Below, piece after piece: positions 1 to 11,000 of a DNA stretch of 64,000 nt (position 1 is the first letter of the stretch; every line of letters begins with the position of its first letter). Source of the stretch: Edaphochlamys debaryana (lineage: Eukaryota > Chlorophyta > Chlorophyceae > Chlamydomonadales); NCBI GenBank assembly GCA_016858145.1, contig JAEHOE010000168.1, positions 62,001 to 126,000 on the forward strand, read 5' to 3'. The translations under genes and the position numbers were made by a program. The notes beneath the pieces were generated by a model. The model did no database searches. It worked only from the letters and a program-made list of their open reading frames with translations, and was not told the DNA's origin.

Positions 1-729
1 CCGCAGCCGCCGGCACATGCCCGCGAAAGCGCCCTCGTCCAGCAGGCGGCACAGCGCCAGGTGGGAGCCTCAACTATGGCCCTAGCGGAGTAGCGGAGCG
101 TGCGGGTTGGGTCATCGCGTATGTAACTGTATCTGTATCTGGAGGGCTCGGACCAGAACAGCTGCGACCCAAGCCCGGCCAGCCCCAGCAGGAGGCCCGT
201 GGCGGGGTCCAGCAGGCGGCCGCGCCGCAGCTCCCCCAGCCCCGAACTGCGGGGCCCCCCGCGTGCGCGTGGCAGCCGTGGCAGGGGTGGGGTCAGGGGA
301 GGGGGCAGGCGAGGCTGCAGCGCCCTCAGGCGAGGCGGCGGAGACGGCAGTGGGGTGCGGTGGCTGCGAGGTGGCGATCCGATGTTGAGCGGACAAAGGA
401 GGGAAGCGATCTGTTCACGCGTGTAGCTCACGGGTTGCTCGCGGGCCCTTGCTATTGTTACTGCAGAAGCGATTGGGCAGGGGCTCCTGCCACCTGATCA
501 CAGGTTACCGCTCCAACACCTGAAGAAGCCACATCGAAAGCTTCTAAGCAATCAGGGCACTCCGGGACGCTGATCACAGGATGGCACTCCAGTTACTCCG
601 TTACTCTTCATGCTACCCCCTGCTCCGATCAAGGGAGCCATCGCCAGGTACCCCGGCCCAGCTGCACCACCCACAGCCCACCACCCACACCTCTCATCCA
701 CTCGCCCCGCTTCTGGATGCCCGCCCCGC
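1..729. other. Left edge: no complete gene; possible exon fragment
   Basis: No complete gene is recognisable here. On the minus strand bases 1-60 read as a plausible amphipathic stretch (LALCRLLDEGAFAGM), and bases 150-230 read as another open stretch in a different frame, so the end of a minus-strand gene may lie here. A TGTAA poly(A)-type signal at 122-126 on the plus strand would instead fit the 3' end of a plus-strand gene. The two readings conflict and I cannot choose. The part from about 430 to 729 should hold the 3' UTR of the GTPase gene, which ends at 730. Confidence 0.3.
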
Positions 730-3700
730 TCATGGCCCCGCGGGGCCCGCCTGGGCCCGCCCCCGCTCCGCCTCCGCCTCCGCGGCCCGGGCCGCCGCCT
801 CCGCCTCCTCCACCCAGCGGCTGTTGACCTCGAACCCCGCCTCCGCGCCGCCCGCCTCCGCGGCCCCCCGGCCCGTGCTCCACCCCACGCCGCCCGCCCA
901 CCCCGACTCCTCCCCGCTCGCCGCGCTGCCCTCCGCCCCCGACCCCGCCCCCCCGTAGTACCCCCCCGCTGGCGCCCCGTAGCCCCCCCCGCCGCTGCCC
1001 GCGTGCTCCTCCGCCGACTGCCGCCCGCGCTCGCGCTTCTCCGCGGCGGCCTGCGGACAGACACACACGAGGGGAAGGGGAGGGAAGGGGGTCGAGGGGG
1101 GCGGAGGGAAGAGGTTAGCGACCCGCATCAGCGCTGCCAAGGCGTCCGCTGCTTCCCCGCCCCATGCCCCCGCCCCTCAAACCCCAGACTCTCACCCGCC
1201 GCTCTCCCTTCCCAAGACCACGCACGGTCCCCTCATACCCCTACTCAGCTCCCTCCCTTTTCCCCCTCCCCTCCAGCCCCCCTCCCCCCCAGCCCCCCCT
1301 CCCCTCCAGCCCCCCCTCCCCCCCAGCCCCTGCTCACCGCCAGCCCCGCCGCGCGCCGCGCCGCCCCCACCGCGTCCCCCGGCCGCTCCAGCGCGAACCG
1401 CCCCAGCACCCCCGAGCGGAAGTCGCTCAGCAGCCGCTGCCCCGCGCGCTCGGGGTCGCCCCCGTACCGCGCATCCGCCAGCGCCACCACGTAGTCCTCG
1501 GCGGTGCCGCCGGCCTGGGGCGGGGGGGGGAGGGGGGGGGGGGGAAACGTGTGTGTTTTGAGACGTGACGGCGTGCGGGGGCGTGCACGCGGGTCCCGTT
1601 CGCGACCTCCACCCCTCCACCCCAGCGGTGTAACCAATGCAGCCTCCTCCTCCTTCGCGCCCGTGACCCCAGAGGCCCTCGCCTGCCCCCCCTGGGCCCC
1701 AGCCTCCACCCCCGTGCTGCAAGTGATGCAGCCTCCTGCTCCGTTGCTCCACCCTCAGCACCGAAAGCACCCCCCCTGCCTTCATGCACTCTCCCCTGCC
1801 TTCTCCACCCCCCCCCCTCCCCCCCTCACCAGCGGGTTGAGTCCGTACCGCTTCTCCATGGCAGCCACCACCCCCGCCATCACCCGCCCCCCGCCGGCGG
1901 GGGCGGTGCCCGTGGGGGCGCCCGAGCGAGAGCCGCCGCCGCCCCGCTGCCCGCCCCTGCCCCGCCTGTTACTGCCGCCTCCGCCGCCGCCGCCGCCCCG
2001 CTTGCTGCGCCCGGATGCCTCCGCCGGCCCCGGCGCCGGCCCCGGCTCGTCGCCCGGCTGCTGCCCCGCCTCCGCCGCCGCCTGCCGCGCCTCCGCCGCC
2101 TGCGCTGCCGCCTCCGCCGCCTCTGCCTCCGCCTCCGCCGCCTCCCGCGCCGCCAGCTGCTTGATCCGCGCCACCAGCGCCGCCCCCACCGCGCTGGGGA
2201 GGTAGGCGGCCTCGCCGATGTCGTTGCACATGGCCAGGCGCTGGGCGGCCAGCTGGGGGGGGGGAAGGGGGAGGGGGTTTGAAGGGGAGGTTGAATGGGG
2301 GGGGGGCGAGTTGAGGGTTTGGGGCAGGCGGGTTGAGGAGAGCATAGCGGCTGCTGAGAGTTGGGTCCCGCCATCCTCCCTCCCAACCCCAACCTCCCTT
2401 TCCCCCACCCCCCCCACCGCCTCCCCCCCCCACCTGGTCCCTGAAGGCTGCTGGGATGACCCCGGGTGCGTCCAGCAGGTCCAGCTCCCCGCCCAGCCGC
2501 ACCCAGCGCAGCGAGCGGGTCACCCCCGGCTTGGGCGCAGAGGCCACCGCGCGGCGGCCCAGCAGCCGGTTGATGAGCGCGGACTTGCCTTTGGGGGGGG
2601 GAGGGAGTGGGAGGGGAGGGGGGCGTTTGGGGGTTGAATTGAGGGAGGGAGGGCGGCCTCAGGGCGTGCCCAGGCAGCGGGCGAGGCAAGGCGCAGGGCC
2701 AGAGCCACGCGGCGCAGCTCCACGGCCCAAGCAGCCCCCTCCTCGAGCAACCGACCGCGCCCTTGTGGACGGGCCCGGCCCCGACTCTCCCCCATACCCC
2801 CGCCCCCGCCCCTTCAGGCAACCTCCCAACCCTGCTCATCCCCGTCCCGACTGTACTCCAGCCCCCACCTATGTTGGGGAATCCGATGACCACCGCCCGC
2901 ACCGCCCTCGGCTGCAGCCCCCGCCGGGCTCGCTTCTCATTGAGCGTCACAGACACCTGCAGGGGGTGGAGGCAGGGGAGGGGACGGAGCGGCGGTGGAG
3001 CCCCCCCATCCACACCCCCACCAGGTGCTCCCTCCCGGCGCCAGAGAAGGGCCGGGACTCCCGTGCCTGCACCCCCGCACTCGCGGCCCCTTCCCCTTCC
3101 CCAATGCCGCCCTCCTGCGTGCACCTGTGGGCCCTCCACAGAGCCCTCCCCCCTCCCCCCCTCCTCCCTGCCCCCCCCTCCCCCCCACCTTGAGCAGGGC
3201 CTTCTTGACCCCCGCCACGCCCTCCCCCGCGCGGCCGTCCGTCCAGAAGGCCTGCACGCCCCCCTCCCGGTACGCCCGCCGCCACGCCGCCACGTCCCCC
3301 GGGGCCACCTCGTCCGCGCGGTTGACCACCAGCAGGCGGGGCTTGGTGCCCACCCAGAGGGGGACCTGGGGTATGAGAGGGGGAGGGGAAGAGGGAGCGA
3401 GGGGGCAGGGATGGGGATAGCGGGGGGAGGGAGGGTGCGGAAGAGGGCAGGGGGGAGCACGTGGAGTTAGCGGACCCTTCCTTCACGACCCGATACCCTA
3501 CACTCAACAATCCCCCAGGCGCCACACCTCCTGACAGCATGCCCCAAGCCTCTTCCCTCCCCTCCTTTGCCTCGCCCCCCCTTCCAATCCCTTAGCCCGA
3601 ACCCAACCCCCTCCCCCCACCCCCCCACCCACCTGCGGGTGTGCCGTGGACACGGGGATGCGTGCGTCCCGCACCTCGATCACCACATCAACCATACCCA

Positions 3701-4492
3701 GTTGCGCCTGTTGGGGGGTGGAGATTGGAAGGGGGAGGGGAGGGAGGAGAAATGTGGAGGGAAGGCCTTGGCGAGGCGCTGGTGTGGCAAGAGCAGCCGC
3801 ATGGCTGTGCCCCCCTCTTCCCCCTAGCGTGGTCCCTCTCCACCTCCCTCCCCTCCCACGAGGCCCACACCTTGAGCTGCCTCTCCGCGCGGGCGATGTG
3901 GCCGGGGTACCACTGCACCATGCGGACCTGAACAGGGGGGACGTCGGAGTCCAGGGCAGGGGTTACAATCGTTTGGAACAGGTGGGGAGCCGCAGGGTGC
4001 CCCCAGCACACAGCCGGGTCACGGGCCGTTGTCGAGCTCCCCAGACCCACTCCTGCCGCTTCCAGCTCCCCGCCACTGCCGCCCCCCCCCCCTCGAGGCG
4101 CCCACCTGCAGGGACTCATCGTTCATGTCCGTTAGCTCCAGGTAGCTGCGGCCGCCCATCTCGTCCACGAGGCCAGGCTCGACGTCAGCCTCAGCCCCGA
4201 CGTCGGTGTCGTCCATGGGGTCCATGCCATAGTCGAGGTCATCGTCCGCGAGCGGCGTCAACTGCGAGCCCGCAGCCGCTGAGGCAGCGCAGCGGCGAGG
4301 TACAGCGATGACGAGTTGGGGAAGGGTGGCTCCGCGGAGCTGCGAGCGAGGACGGCCGCAGAGCAGCCCAGCGGTCGCCGTCGGCCGGGCCGACTTGGCG
4401 CAGCGCGGCGACGTGGAAGCCTGAGACGCTTGAGTACAGCCTATAGGTCTCAGAACCGTGGCCTGGCCGGCGCAGAGCGCCAGGGCCTGCAT
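730..4492 (-). CDS. DGP3: YlqF/RbgA-type circularly permuted GTPase (DAR GTPase 3-like), probably organellar
   Basis: Nine exons join in frame: 4492-4106, 3927-3871, 3707-3633, 3365-3189, 2956-2869, 2588-2434, 2252-1830, 1514-1338 and 1050-730, giving 619 residues. The GTPase motifs come in permuted order: G4 NRAD near 188, G1 GFPNIGKS at 257-264 (split by an intron inside the glycine codon), and G3 DAPG at 301-304. The opening [14 protein letters not shown] and the [12 protein letters not shown] block are hallmarks of the RbgA/YlqF family, which helps mature the large ribosomal subunit. The C-terminal [12 protein letters not shown] block is the usual family end. The first 60 or so residues after the ATG at 4492 are Ala/Arg/Ser-rich and look like a chloroplast or mitochondrial transit peptide. 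Unusual is a Gly/Arg-rich stretch (RGG-like) between the GTPase domain and the C-terminal block. It is divergent from the PTH2 gene. The family is certain; the exact paralogue (DGP3) is inferred. Confidence 0.88.
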
Positions 4493-4893
4493 TTCTAGCG
4501 CTGAACGCCTAGTTTGAGGCCTAAACTGTGCGGGCCGCCGTAGCAATATAAGCTGGGTCGTTATAAGCTCTTCCAGTCGCCTACCGAAATGCAACGCGCA
4601 CGACGACAGAGGGAGCCAGCGGCGTGCATGAAGGCCCGATTGGCGCGGCTTGCGCAGGTGCTCCTCCGCGCTCAGATCATTCACTGTCGCTTATCCCTAT
4701 CTACATCGATCACATTTAGCTTACTCGCCGACTCCAGCCCAAGATACTGCGGCTCGCCGGCGCCATCTCCGCCCCTCGCGGCGTGCCCGTCGCCCCCGCG
4801 CCTGTGCGGCTTCCGCCTCAGCCTAGGCGGCACCTTACAGCTCCTACCCGCCGGGTCGCCGCTTCGGCGGTCGCCGGCGTGCCGGTCGACACC
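4493..4893. promoter_or_regulatory. Divergent promoter between the GTPase and PTH2 genes
   Basis: This interval of about 400 bases separates two start codons that point away from each other, so it must hold both promoters and both 5' UTRs. A TATA-like AT-rich stretch (caatataagc, about 4545-4554) and a second (ttataagctc, 4561-4570) stand out in very GC-rich DNA. They lie about 55-75 bases upstream of the GTPase ATG. No element was assigned to a known factor. Confidence 0.5.
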
Positions 4894-5882
4894 ATGCCCG
4901 CGCTCGCCATCGTGCTGCTGGACTCGCTGCTCAAGGTCGCGGGCGGCGTGGCCATCGGGTGGCTGGTGCGGGACGCCGCCGCCAAGTCCGGCAAGTCAGA
5001 CGGCGGGTCCGGTGGCGGCAGCGGCGGCAAGAAGGCCAAGGCGACGGCGCGGCGCGCGGGCGCCGCTGCGGCGGTGGGCTCCAGCGCCCCCGTGCCCCGT
5101 CCCAAGGAGGAGCTCAAGATGGTGCTGTGCGTCAACATGTCCCTCAAGATGGGGACAGGGAAGGTGGGTGCCTGCAGATGGGAACGTGGGGCGTATGCAG
5201 CGACGGCGCGGGGGGCAGGGCAACCGCACCAGGCGGGGCAGGGGCCAGCGACCAGCGAACGGCATGTGTAAGGGCGAGGGCAGCGATGCAATCGCGGGTT
5301 CGGTACTGGTTGCACCGCATGCCCAGGAGCCTCTGGGTCAAGCTCTCATGGCTGAGTGCGGCCCCACCTTGCTCCTCACCTGCCCGCCATGTATTCCCTC
5401 TGCCCCCCTCCACAGGTGGGCGCCCAGTGCGCCCACGCCGCCGTGGGGGTGCTCTGGGCGCACTACAACTCCCACAGCGTAGAGATCCGGCAGTGGGAGA
5501 TGTACGGCCAGCCCAAGATCGCGCTCAAGGTACCGTACGCATGGGTCTGGGAGGGGCTAGCCGCCGTCCTGCCGGGCTTTCGTGGGTCAACCCCGCCCCA
5601 ACCTCTCCGCTGTGCCCCGCACCCCTCGCACCCCACCCCCCAAACCCCTAACTCCCAACCCCCAACCCCCACCCACCACTCCCCAACCGCCACCCCCAGG
5701 TGGGCGACGAGCAGGAGATGGCCCTGCTGCAGGCCAAGGCCACCTCCCTGGGGCTGCCCACCTACATCGTGCACGACGCAGGCCGCACGCAGATCGCGGC
5801 GGGCAGCCAGACGGTGCTGGCCATTGGGCCGGCGCCCAAGAGCCAGCTGGACGGCGTGACGGGGCACCTCAAGCTGCTGTGA
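4894..5882 (+). CDS. PTH2: Peptidyl-tRNA hydrolase 2 (Pth2/Bit1 family)
   Basis: Three exons, 4894-5163, 5416-5529 and 5700-5882, join in phase 0 to give 188 residues, close to the roughly 180 of animal and plant PTH2. The enzyme cleaves peptidyl-tRNA that drops off ribosomes and so recycles tRNA. The diagnostic block [17 protein letters not shown] spans the first junction and contains the catalytic lysine region. The second block, [23 protein letters not shown], carries the conserved aspartate and the substrate-binding TQIAAGS. Residues 1-30 form a hydrophobic helix ([24 protein letters not shown]) like the N-terminal anchor of mitochondrial or ER PTH2, followed by a Gly/Lys linker. The ATG at 4894 was chosen because the upstream in-frame extension has no ATG. 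It is divergent from the GTPase gene, so two translation genes share a promoter region. Confidence 0.93.
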
Positions 5883-6341
5883 GGGGGGAGGGGGAGGGGG
5901 AGGTGGTGAGATGGGGAGGGAAGAGGCAGCAGATGGGGTGGGGGGCGGGGGGAAGGCAGAGGTAGAGTCAGGATGTGGGAGGCGAGCACTGGGGATGGCA
6001 GGAGCAGTTTTGGATTCGTGGTGGTGTGGGGCGGGGCGTTGCAGGCTGCAGGTGACTGCAGAGGGGGCTGTGAGGATGAGGCGAGTTTAGGCAGGTGAAG
6101 ACAGGAGGCACTGGGAGGCAGATGGGTGCGATGGGTGAAGAGAGGCAGATGGGCAGAGGCGGATGAGACGTGGGCCGGAGGGCGGGGCTCAGGTGGGAAG
6201 AGCCAGCCGAGCTATCAGGCTTTCTCTCTCCAGTCCGCTGCCGTGAGCTGTGTAACTTATCAACGCAATTCTTGTGTCTTGGATACAGCTGAGCTACTGT
6301 CGTCTGCTGGGCTTCGGCGTTCGCTGCGCCCCGCTTTCCGT
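5883..6341 (+). other. PTH2 3' UTR with poly(A) signal, then FHA-gene promoter
   Basis: G-rich non-coding sequence follows the PTH2 stop. A TGTAA motif at 6251-6255, the standard chlorophyte polyadenylation signal, lies 369 bases after the stop and only 87 bases before the next ATG, so the two tandem genes are closely packed. Confidence 0.5.
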
Positions 6342-8488
6342 ATGGCCGTCCGCGGCGCTGGTGCAGCGCTGGGCAAGGTGACGCTGCTCCAGGACGCAGG
6401 GAGCAGCGGCAGCACACCGGTAACAGCAGCAGGTGAGCCTCGCAGCAGCCTCCGTTCGACTCTGTTGGCTCGGCCTCTGTTCCCGCCAAAACTCCCAAGC
6501 CTGTGCGACCGCGCAGGGCCTCCCGCTGCCTCAGCGCTCCCGAACAGCAGGAGCAGTGGTGCTACAGCCACCACAGCTGCCGGGCTGCGCTCCACGCTGC
6601 TGTGGCGCGACGGCTGCGTGCTGGCGGGTCGCGACCCGCTGTGCCGCATGGAGCTGGGGGGGCCGGCCTGCTCGAGGCGCCACTTTGCGCTGGCGGTGAG
6701 CAGAGGGGGGCGGGGGGAGGGGGGTAAAAGGGGGAGTAAGGGTTGCCTGGAAGCCGTGGCGTGTGGAGCAGGAGGGTGAGGGGTTGGGAGGTTGCGGGTG
6801 TCAGGGATGCAGGGACTCTCGCCGGCTGATGTGAAGGTTGGACAGCGCCGGGAGAGCGCATGGGCACATAAGCCCGGCGTCCTGAGCTGCGGCAGGCTGT
6901 GTGGGTGGCGCCCCTGATGTGGGTCAGCGGTTCCCCCCTCGTCCAGCACGCCTGCAAACCCTCGCCCCCATGCCCTCTCCCTCTGAACCCTCCACAGCAC
7001 GAGGAAGACTGCGTGTGCCTGGTGGACACCTCCCTGCACGGCACTCTGATCCTGCCGTCCAGCACCCAGACCTTCTGCCGTACCACACCGCCGGCGCCAC
7101 CCGACCCACATGGGGCCAGCGCTGGAGGCCCTGGGGCGGGTCCCGGTCCGCAGTGCGCCAGCGCGCCCCCGGCCGCCCTGGTGGCAGCGGCGCTGGCGGC
7201 GGGAGGGGGCTTCAGGCTGCACCGGGGAGCGGCCGTGCTGGCAGCGCGCGGCGGGGGCAGGAGCTGCGAGGGGGGCCACGCGGGCTGCTGCCTGCTGGTC
7301 ATCCCGCCCGCCGACTTCCCAGCGCCCTCGGGTGCCGCCCCGCTGCAGCCCCTGCAGCCATTGGCCCTGGGAGCCGCAGCCGCAGCGGCAGCGGCAGGCG
7401 GCAGAGCAGGGCCGTCGGGGCCAGAGCCGGCCCTGCCGGACCCTGCTCTGGCGGCGCTGGCGGCCCGGTGCACCATCCTGCGGTGGATGCCGGCGGTGGC
7501 CGCGGCGGCAGGGACGGGGGCAGGCGGGGCGGCTGCAGCGGAGGCCGGCGGCAGCGGGAAGGGGGCGCGGCTGCCGCTGGCGGCGCCTGCGCCGCCGCCG
7601 CTGCTGCGCCGGCTCGAGCGCGTCATGGGGGCGGCTCCTCTGAGCGGCCTGGGTGGGGGCCTCCAGAGCAGCTGCGGTGGAGGCGGGGGCAGGGGCGGGG
7701 GCGGGGGCGGGGGCCAGTCCCTGGCGTCCCGGCGGCCCTCCTGCGGTGGGGCCCTGGCGGATGCGCAGCTGCAGCCGGCGGCGGCGGCGGAGCGGCAGCG
7801 GCACCCGAGCAGCCGTGGCGGGGACGGGGAGGAGGGCACCGGTCTGGTGGCCGGAGATGGCGGCGCAGACAGCGGTGCTGGTGACGGCGATGAGGAGTCG
7901 GTCGGAGCTAGCCCTTTCCTCCCGCACCACGGCGGCCGCCGGGTGCACCCCCAACTCGAACCAGGTCCAGGCGCAGCGACGGCCCCGCCGCCTGGGGTCC
8001 GAGCTGGGCGGAGCAAGGCTGCCGCCCAGGCCAGGACCGAGAAGGGCGGTGGCGAAGGACGGGTGCTGGCCGCCCCACGGCCCCGGTCGCCTGCGCCTCC
8101 GCCGCCCGCCCACGCCCCGCTCCCCCTCGTGAGCGCCCGCGGCCGTGTCGCCAAGCGCCCCCTGGACCCCGCCACATCGGAGCAGCGCCCGGCCAAAGTC
8201 GTCCGGGAGACTTCCCGGGCGGCGCCAAAGCGGCACAAGTCGGAGGGCCGCCTCGACCCCAAGGCTGCGGCTGGTGCCGGCAAGAGCGTCGGTGCGGGTG
8301 CGGGTGGTGGTGCTGCACAGCAGGGGCACTCGGCACAGTCGGGGAGGGCCGCACCGACAGGGGGCATGGGCGGGGCCCAGGAGGGCGGTGGAGGGGTGGC
8401 GTGCGGCGCTGGGGGTGTGGGGCCGGTGGACGCCGCCGCAGTGCTGGGGAGTGGAACCAAGGCGTTCAGCCAGCGTCGGCGTGCGTGA
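6342..8488 (+). CDS. FHA-domain protein with long low-complexity tail
   Basis: Two exons, 6342-6695 and 6998-8488, join in phase 0 (614 residues). The forkhead-associated core spans the junction, roughly residues 85-150: AGRDP, then SRRHFAL (S111, H114), then LVDTSLHGT (about 127-134). This is the canonical pattern of G-R, S-x-x-H and D-x-S-x-x-G-T in FHA domains, which bind phosphothreonine peptides. FHA proteins usually act in DNA-damage signalling, splicing or transcription. The rest is Gly/Ala/Arg-rich and probably disordered. The C-terminal part has Lys/Arg clusters (RVAKRPLD, APKRHKSEGR) that look like nuclear localisation signals, suggesting a nuclear protein. No second domain is recognised. 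A longer open frame lies on the opposite strand, but the FHA motif and consistent splicing favour this strand. The ATG at 6342 is the first in frame. Confidence 0.78.
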
Positions 8489-9246
8489 GGGGGCGGCATG
8501 CTGCAGGGACACGACAAGGGGGTCGCAGGCCGTGTGGCCCAGAGGCGTAGGGCGGGGGCCCCGGGGGATGGGAGGCATGAGGGAGGCCAAGCAGTGTTGC
8601 GATCCCCCCTTGGCGTAGTAGTGGGGGCGTCACAAGGGTTTCGCAGGCTGCGGAGCCCACGGGCGTAGGGCTGGGGCTCAGGGCGTCAGGAGGCCGGGCT
8701 AGGAAGAGAAAGAGTGCGGCACGTTTGAGCACTCGAAAGAGTGAAGAGGTGGGGCCAGGCAACTGCGCTGGGTGAACGCCGCCTGCAGGGGCCGGGTGGC
8801 CTTGGACGCCTGGAGGGGCCTGGAGGGGCTCGTGGGCCGCAACCCCGGCCCTGCAGATGAGTGCAATTGCGTGCTCCTGCCCTCGTGCAGACCCTCACTG
8901 CCCTCGGCTGCCCAAGGCGGCGTTTACCCAGCGCTGCGCTGCGGTCTTCCAGGGTCCTCCCCCCCATGCCCCCCGCCTCGAGGCCCACCCAGGCCCAACG
9001 CCTCACCCCTGGAGCAGCCGCGTCCTCCCATGTTGCAACCGCCAGCTGACGGAGGTGACAATGGCTACTGGCTTTTTGTCATTAGCTGCATACTGCTTCG
9101 CGTGCCAACACACTGCAGCACCGCACGGCACCGCACCGGTCTCGACTCAACTCGACCAGTTCACTCACTTGCACCTGGCTCGTGGCGGTTTACAGGGCTC
9201 ACGCGAGAAGCGTTGAATCGCTTCGGCGTCCAGGAGCAGCTAAAGA
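8489..9246. other. Intergenic: FHA 3' UTR and promoter of ankyrin-type gene
   Basis: No conserved coding signal is seen in this stretch of about 760 bases between two plus-strand genes. It should hold the FHA-gene 3' UTR and the promoter of the following gene. Base composition becomes less GC-rich from about 9050, as expected near a promoter. No clear TGTAA was found. Confidence 0.45.
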
Positions 9247-11000
9247 ATGCAAGCTCGGGACGACGTCTTCCAGGTATCTGACCTGCGCGAACGCATCGCG
9301 GACTTCTTGCCGCCCAACGACGTGGTGCTCGGTTTGAAGCTGGTCAACAAGGCCACGGCTCAGCAGTTCCGGTCGCAGACGGTCATTCACCTGTCCCAGC
9401 CCATCCCCATTTGGGCCTTCAGCCAGCACTGGTCGGCACCGCAAGCCTGCCGGAGCCTCACCCGGAGGCAGCGCCTGAATCTGCTGTGCTTGACCGCGGC
9501 CACTGGCGACCTTCCGAACCTGGAGGTGGCGGTTGGGGTTTCGGGTCTGGTGCTGAGGAACTGTCGGCCCGAGGACACCGGCCCAGTCTCGAGGTGGCCT
9601 TGGCCGCTGCAGCTTAGCGGGGACGTCATGGCGTCCGCGGCTGCCACGGGCCAACTGCACATCTGCAAATACCTGGCGGAACGGGGGTGCCCAGTGGGGG
9701 GCGATGGGCCCCTCTGCAGCGCCGCCGGCGGCGGCCATGGGGACGTGTGCGGTTGGTTGCTCCAAGCTGGGGCGCGGTTTACTGACGATGCGGCGAAGGC
9801 CGCTGCCCGCGGGGGGCACCTCGAGCTGGCCAACCAGCTGTTTGCGGGGCGGCCGGAGGGCGCTGCTGGGGCTAGCTCTTGGGCCGCCCTCCTCCCTTCC
9901 GCGGCGGAGGGCTGCGACCTGGCGACCCTCGAAGTCCTGTGGGCGCAGCACGGCGGTGCGGGGCTGGGGAAGGAAGCCCAGAAGGAGGCCCTGGCCTCCG
10001 CCGCCCGCAGCCGCACGCCCGACTGGGCCGCCAAGCTGGACTGGCTGCTGATGGAGGGCTGCCCGCCCTGCGAGGAGGCCTGCAGGGCCGCCTGCTGGGC
10101 CCCCGACCCAGTGGCCCGCCTGGCCTGGCTCGGGGCCCGGCCGGGCTTCGACGTGCGCGCCCCACGCGTTCTCGGGGCGGCGGGCGCCAGCGGCAGCTTG
10201 GAGGCGATCAGGTGGCTGCTGGCGGCGGGCGCCAAGGCGGCTCCTTCGTATGCGGCGTACCTCGCCGCCGAGCATGGCCACCTGGAGGCCCTGCAGGTGG
10301 GGGTGCGGCCGCCTGCGTTAACACGCCTAATGTGCCTAATGTGCCAAATGCATGCCTGCTTGCGGGTCTCTAGGTGTCAGTCTTCAGTTCTTGGAGGGAG
10401 GCTCCTGCCGTCAACCCTGCCCTGGTATGCCCTGGCATGCATTCCGCATACCCCCGCCCCAAGCGCAGGTGCTGTGCGAGGCGGGCTGCCGGGGCAACCC
10501 CCAGCTCTTTCTGTCACGCGCCTGTGACTGCGGCGCCATCGCAACGGCGGCCTGGGTGCTGGAGACGTTCAGCGCGCAGGCGCTGCCGAGCGGGACGGAC
10601 ATGAGGAGCATCGGCGCCGTCGCTGAGACGGGCAGCGTGGCGCTGCTGGAGCTGCTCAGGAGCCTGGGGGCCGCCTGGGAGCCCCGGGTGTGGAGCCACG
10701 CGGCGACGGGTGGCTGCGAGGCGGCGCTGGAGTGGCTGCGGCTAGCGCGCTGCCCCTGGCCTCCGCCGGTGAGGGCGTGCATGGCTGGTGGGGGTGCACG
10801 ACAGCGGCATGCATGCTGGGGCAGTGCAGCTGCGGCCTTTCGGCAGCTCACTGATTCAGCAGGAACGACACCGCACGTGTGATTTGGCAATCGCTTCACG
10901 CAGCCTGCACCCCCCCCCACTTCTTCCTTGTGCCTCTGAACAGGGCAACAGTGGTCCCTATGACGCTATGAGAGCGCTTCCAAGACCGGCGACATGCTGA
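9247..11000 (+). CDS. Ankyrin-repeat-like protein with F-box-like N-terminus
   Basis: Three exons, 9247-10296, 10469-10768 and 10944-11000, join in phase 0 to give 468 residues. Residues about 8-45 (DLRERIADFLPPNDVVLGLKLVNKA) resemble the F-box-like start seen in large families of algal ankyrin proteins. After it come degenerate ankyrin-type helical repeats: AAATGQLHICKYLAERGCPV, SAAGGGHGDVCGWLLQAGA, AAARGGHLELANQLF, GASGSLEAIRWLLAAGA, AAEHGHLEALQ, and in exon 2 AVAETGSVALLELLRSLGA and HAATGGCEAALEWLRLARCPWPP. The ending GNSGPYDAMR fits the usual close of this family. The protein is likely a protein-protein adaptor; if the F-box-like part is real it could link to SCF ubiquitin ligases, but that is inference. 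The family is well supported; the function is not known. Confidence 0.78.

Noticed and set aside
1880..3460. 526-codon open frame on the minus strand
   Set aside because: It runs through introns and in the wrong frame relative to the GTPase motifs; Pro/Arg-rich shadow.
6260..8590. 776-codon open frame on the minus strand opposite the FHA gene
   Set aside because: It has no recognisable motif; high GC keeps opposite frames open. The plus strand has the FHA core across a clean splice junction.
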